A DNA stretch of 20,000 bases from Leptospira alexanderi serovar Manhao 3 str. L 60 (lineage in GTDB: Bacteria; Spirochaetota; Leptospiria; Leptospirales; Leptospiraceae), in the NCBI RefSeq assembly GCF_000243815.2, contig NZ_AHMT02000015.1:37501-57500 (forward strand), read 5' to 3'. The notes below the pieces were generated by a model that saw nothing but the letters and a program-made list of their open reading frames with translations, did not search any database and had not been told where the DNA came from. The translations under genes and the position numbers were made by a program. This document shows, in pieces, positions 12,140 to 20,000 of this stretch (within the stretch, counting starts at the first letter, position 1; each line of letters starts with the position of its first letter).

Positions 12140-12235
12140 TTACTCATCTCTACAAAATAGAGTGTCTAAAATTCTACGTCTAAACGCTGGATTTATACTC
12201 AAATTAACGGTATTCTATTTTATAGAGATGAGTAA
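12140..12235 (+). repeat. MITE-like inverted-repeat element, family B (copy 2)
   Basis: 96 bases with near-perfect ends: TTACTCATCTCTACAAAATA at the left and TATTTTATAGAGATGAGTAA at the right, a terminal inverted repeat of roughly 22 bases with one mismatch. The interior (AATAGAGTGTCTAAAATTCTACG) matches the minus strand of 5955-6049. It is the best preserved copy here and has no coding capacity. Confidence 0.82.
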
Positions 12236-12435
12236 TTGGAAACCTAATTTTTGATAGATAGCTTTAAAACTTTACTGATATTCTAAGGAATACCAATATT
12301 TTCATTTCAATTGGCTTTTTGAAATAAAGTTTTATAGTATTATATAACTCTAAAATATAACAAACCGTTTTCGTATTAAATCTTTGTTTGATGAATGCCA
12401 TTGATTAGAAATTCATTTTATCAAGATTTACTAAA

Positions 12436-12506
12436 GAGTTTGTCCCAAAACTATCTGATTTTATCGGAATCTCCGTGAATCGTGACGATTGTTTTGGGAC
12501 AGACTC
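12436..12506. repeat. Short 71-bp element with 16-bp terminal inverted repeats
   Basis: The left end GAGTTTGTCCCAAAAC and right end GTTTTGGGACAGACTC are inverted repeats with a single mismatch, separated by about 39 bases that include a weaker inner dyad. It resembles a very small palindromic repetitive element, or paired transposon ends brought together by an internal deletion. No T-run follows, so a plain terminator is less likely. Confidence 0.6.
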
Positions 12507-12589
12507 AAAGCTACAATTTACGGTCAAAAACCGAATCTAAGGGCTATTATAGAATGCGATTTTTCAATCTATCTATTTTATAGATGTCC

Positions 12590-13480
<891 letters not shown>

Positions 13481-13531
13481 ATAAAGGTTCCTTTTTTAGA
13501 AAAATGGATCGTGCTCGAACCCACGTTATTT

Positions 13532-13563
13532 AGTATAACAATCTTGGAATCCATAAATGTCAA
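13532..13563 (-). promoter_or_regulatory. Sigma70-type promoter for the HELTH lipoprotein gene
   Basis: On the minus strand, a perfect TTGACA (13558-13563) is followed after 17 bases by TGTTAT (13535-13540), overlapping TATACT (13532-13537) as an alternative -10. It lies about 50 bases upstream of the lipoprotein start, which fits. This is called by eye. The spacing is ideal for the first -10 choice. Confidence 0.5.
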
Positions 13564-13591
13564 AATAATAAAATAAATGTTTACACAGGAA

Positions 13592-15440
<1,849 letters not shown>

Positions 15441-16065
15441 GATCAAATCCAAGAGTCTTAGAAAATTTTCGAGATATAGGGCTTCTTTGCGATCGTTATT
15501 TCCTCTGTCCCATTTTTGCTTTATCATTTTTTAAATCTTTTCTGTTTTTAAATGTTCTTTTCTTGATTGTGTTTCTATATTCGAGTTCGTTTTCTTTAAA
15601 AGTTATTTGAAAACCTCGTTATCATTGAAATGAAATTTGTTCTTATGAACTTTCTCGGTAAAAGACAGATGATTTAAAGGACCGAGGAGGAATTCATATA
15701 AACCCTTCGGATTACGACCTGTAATTTTATAAGAATAAGAAATTTGTAGAATGAAACATATTGCGCTTCTGTGGAAGCTTTTTCGTCCGGATATGAGTAG
15801 ATTATTCAATCATTTTATACGTCTTGCGGTTTGATTTTTTATTTCAAATTTTAACGACGAGGTTTACAAATAATAGAGATTCATGAATTATATTGTTTAT
15901 TAAAATGTTAGAAGATAGAAGATATTTAAAATTCATTTTAATAGTTTCTTATTTTCGCTTGAAGTTGGTATTATCGGTTATTTTTGGGTTGGGTTCTGAA
16001 TAAAAAGCGATTTTACGAAACGGGAAATGAAGGGAAACACTCTAATTGGAAATTGAAAAAAAGTA
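15441..16065. other. Intergenic region after typA, possible gene relic on minus strand
   Basis: No convincing gene. The T-rich 15500-15600 has no clear hairpin, so I cannot name a typA terminator. On the minus strand, the frame 15809-15603 reads a protein-like tail (YSYKITGRNPKGLYEFLLGPLN, then HLSFTEKVHKNKFHFNDNEV). It begins only at a TTG with no ribosome binding site and may be the 3' remnant of a decayed gene, family not recognised. From 15830 to 16065 I see nothing but AT-rich DNA and the presumed acyltransferase promoter region. Confidence 0.4.
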
Positions 16066-17279
<1,214 letters not shown>

Positions 17280-17468
17280 TTTTTACGAATTCGTTTTGAT
17301 CGAAAAAAACGGTAGGGCGATTGCGAAATTTTGGAAGAGAATTGATAAACGACTTTGTTTTAGCGAACTCTTGTGTGGATTTTTGTTTTTTTAGAAATGT
17401 GGAAGATGCGGACGACGTAAACGAAAACAAATCTGGTTTTAATTGTAGATCAGGTCGTTAGTTGGGTG

Positions 17469-18404
<936 letters not shown>

Positions 18405-18751
18405 AAAAGTTCCGATTGTTAGAATTTATTTTTTTTTGTTCGGGTAAAGTATCTTTTTAAAATACCGATTTTTTTCGGTTCGGAAAGTTTGCGAAGAATA
18501 TTTTGATCCTTGTCCAAGGGAAATTTTTCGATCAAAACCAGAGAACTCGAATCGACTATTGAGTTCTGCGTAATAGAGTGTCAGGAATTCTGCGCCTCAA
18601 GGACGAACTTGCGTTAAAATTCACGACGCACTAAATAGAGTTAGCTAGAGCCCGTCTCAAAGTCCCAAAAAATATTTCTAAACGTCCGGCAAATTTTTAA
18701 AAGATGTATGAGTTCCCATAGGCTGAGTTGTATTGACGGTTTATATCGCTT
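18405..18751. other. Intergenic region with a partial family B repeat
   Basis: No gene is seen. 18556-18650 contains a decayed piece of the family B element (AATAGAGTGTCAGGAATTCTGCG at 18573-18595, compare the minus strand of 5955-6049). From 18652, AGCCCGTCTCAAAGTCCCAAAA is faintly like the ends of the 71-base element at 12436. The rest is AT-rich. Confidence 0.4.
18556..18650 (+). repeat. Family B MITE-like element, degenerate partial copy
   Basis: The inner left block TAATAGAGTGTC...GGAATTCTGCG (18571-18593) is closely related to the minus strand of 5955-6049. The TTACTCATCTCTA end is not recognisable and the right half has drifted strongly. The boundaries are only approximate. Confidence 0.45.
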
Positions 18752-19179
18752 TTGTGCGTATTTAAAATTGTAGTAGTTCCTGCATTCGAGGTTGTGCGAC
18801 TAGATCTAAGTAATAAGACACCTCCTGAATCGATTCCCCGAGAACACAAAGTTCGTTCCCGGGTTATGCACCACCAGAGTCTACTTCGATATGAAAAACA
18901 GATCCTCGGGCTCATTTGCGAATGGATATTAAATTTCTAAATTTTAAGATCTCTGGTAGAAAAACAATCAAACGACTCCAATGTGAGGCGATTGGCGATG
19001 TGACTCGAGTTAGAATATTAAAAATTTACGATAAGCATACTCAGAAAAATGCAATTCATTTTCATCAATTATGTTATTGCGAAATACCATTTAGAATTAA
19101 ACAGATTAGAACAGATAATGGCCACGAATTCCAAGTTGGTATATATCAAGAACCCGTCCCAAAACCTGAAGAGAAATAG
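18752..19179 (+). pseudogene. IS481-like (rve-fold) transposase relic
   Basis: This is a piece of a DDE transposase related to the IS481 group. One frame (from about 18830) reads REHKVRSRVMHHQSLLRYEKQ. A frameshift near 18900 leads to RAHLRMDIKFLNF (the first catalytic Asp region, DxKFL), then TRVRILKIYDKHTQKNAIHF and FRIKQIRTDNGHEFQ (the second Asp). The frame then diverges and stops at 19179, before the third catalytic Glu. Both the N-terminal DNA-binding part and the C-terminal end are lost. Inactive. Confidence 0.7.
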
Positions 19180-19457
19180 GAGTTAGCGGATAGTGGCTTA
19201 GGTTACGATCTATATCGGGAACAACCGTGCTTGAGTTTTTCTTTTTGACAACTTTTTCGAATAGTTAGGGATTTAAGACCTTACATTACAATTGTAGATT
19301 CATCTTGGCCTCTAAAGCGGGAGTTCCCACATCTGAAGGTTTAGAATAAATTTTAATTCCATATTATAACTCGATTCATTTTCGCTGTCTCAATATTGGG
19401 AGAGCTGTCGTTTATTTAAATAACAAAAATGCCTGAGGTATTTTTGAGGAGATTCAA
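19180..19457. other. Intergenic region before the terminal lipoprotein gene
   Basis: The first part (GGAGTTAGCGGATAGTGGCTTAGG, 19180 onward) is a degenerate form of the dispersed TTAGTGGATAG repeat. 19228-19249 repeats the string found at 4112-4132. No gene is seen. The last 35 bases carry a palindrome and the ribosome binding site for the next gene. Confidence 0.45.
19425..19445. promoter_or_regulatory. 21-bp palindrome directly before the ribosome binding site
   Basis: AAAAATGCCTGAGG followed by TATTTTT forms a 10-bp stem (one G-T pair) with a single-base centre. It ends directly before GAGGA (19446-19450), the Shine-Dalgarno of the gene at 19458. It could be an operator, an mRNA hairpin controlling translation, or a terminator for upstream transcription (A5 and T5 arms). 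The sequence alone does not decide. Confidence 0.45.
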
Positions 19458-20000
19458 ATGAAAGAGTTCTTACGAAAGATAATAACAGGAATGAGTGTTG
19501 TTTTGATATTCTATGTAACTTGGAATTGTGGGGGAGAAAAACAAGTCGATCCTTCCTCTTTGTTGATGCTTTTAGATTCTGAGCGATTTTCAGGCACCTC
19601 GACTTATTCTTTCGAAACCATGGTTCCAGATTCCCAAAATACAGATGTAAATCAAGTTGGGCCAGAATTTGAAATCAGCGAATCTGGCAATTCTTCGAAA
19701 CCTGATCTTATGGTTTATGTTTATTTCGGCGGCTCAAGACAAATGAAACCTGGAGAAGATATTTCCCGAAAAATAAGTCTTCAAGTTGCCAACTTTGGAA
19801 GCGCTTTCGCGGCTGGGAATCGTCCCGGTAGCGAAGGTTATATCGTTGATTTGATTCTTTCCAAAGACAAGGTGTTGCCGGAAGGGTATGCTCCTTACTC
19901 TTCCGATTTTCAAGAAGACGTCTTGTTAGGTGGAGGAAGAATCAGCAATACTCCAAACCTGGTCCCGGGCGCTCTCGTATTTGTGGGCGAGGGATCCAAT
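19458..20000 (+). CDS. Lipoprotein, partial (runs off the window), possible CARDB-like domain
   Basis: An open frame of 181 codons continues past the window edge. GAGGAG seven bases before ATG 19458 is a strong ribosome binding site. The signal peptide MKEFLRKIITGMSVVLIFYV ends in TWNC, putting the lipid-modified Cys at residue 24. The tether DPSSLLMLLDSE is like those of the other lipoproteins here. From about residue 75, KPDLMVYVYFGGSRQMKPGE, then KISLQVANFGSAFAAG and GYIVDLILSKD, follows the beta-sandwich pattern of CARDB-type adhesion domains (PDL, KPGE, xVxNxG, VxLxLS). That assignment is tentative. It is probably a surface-exposed adhesion-type protein whose C-terminus is not seen. Confidence 0.8.
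   Translation, partial: MKEFLRKIITGMSVVLIFYVTWNCGGEKQVDPSSLLMLLDSERFSGTSTYSFETMVPDSQNTDVNQVGPEFEISESGNSSKPDLMVYVYFGGSRQMKPGEDISRKISLQVANFGSAFAAGNRPGSEGYIVDLILSKDKVLPEGYAPYSSDFQEDVLLGGGRISNTPNLVPGALVFVGEGSN

Larger units (their letters stand above)
12107..12589. other. Intergenic region with two inverted-repeat elements
   Basis: No gene seen between pirin and the convergent lipoprotein gene. It contains the family B element at 12140-12235 and the 71-base inverted-repeat unit at 12436-12506, both listed separately. The remaining 12236-12435 is AT-rich with no clear signal. Confidence 0.5.

Overview
The window looks like chromosomal DNA of a pathogenic-clade Leptospira (spirochaete). This rests on low-to-moderate GC coding sequence, several short-signal lipoproteins whose lipoboxes are spirochaete-like rather than E. 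coli-like, much non-coding space filled with decayed transposases and small repeats, and housekeeping proteins (PurB, TypA/BipA, pirin) of ordinary bacterial type. I do not assign a species.

Layout. 1-431: non-coding, repeat-bearing leader. 432-2513: two-gene unit, purB and an NAD-binding epimerase-like gene, with stop and start codons directly adjacent. 2514-3091: a small inverted-repeat element and a membrane-protein relic. 3092-3892: sterol desaturase/fatty-acid hydroxylase family membrane enzyme. 4167-5039: divergent pair, an ArsR-type repressor and an AHSA1/SRPBCC protein, around a very AT-rich dyad. 5040-6428: mostly non-coding with repeats and one small gene that has a strong ribosome binding site. 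6429-7172: lipoprotein on the minus strand. 7340-9059: a transposon graveyard, with an IS630-family relic split by a 177-bp inverted-repeat element and then a dead IS982-family copy that still has perfect ends and a target duplication. 9169-10383: TetA-like MFS exporter. 10384-11248: three 69-bp tandem repeats and their inverted relatives. 11249-12106: pirin. 12107-12589: two short inverted-repeat elements. 12590-13480: a lipoprotein with a HELTH zinc-protease motif, divergent from typA (13617-15440). 16066-17279: an acyltransferase-3 membrane protein broken at a T7 run. 17469-18404: lipoprotein. 18752-19179: IS481-like relic. 19458-end: a lipoprotein cut by the window edge.

How it works together. 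I see no single multi-gene pathway. The core genes serve purine synthesis (purB) and translation/stress (typA). The rest is envelope-related (lipoproteins, acyltransferase, desaturase, exporter) or small regulatory units. The most interesting content is the layered repeat landscape: at least two MITE-like families in several copies each, one nested in an older transposase, a dispersed family marked by CCCACGT plus TTAGTGGATAG that has expanded in tandem at one site, and a possible slippage switch in the acyltransferase. I found no CRISPR array, tRNA, rRNA or phage module, and no clear new defence system.
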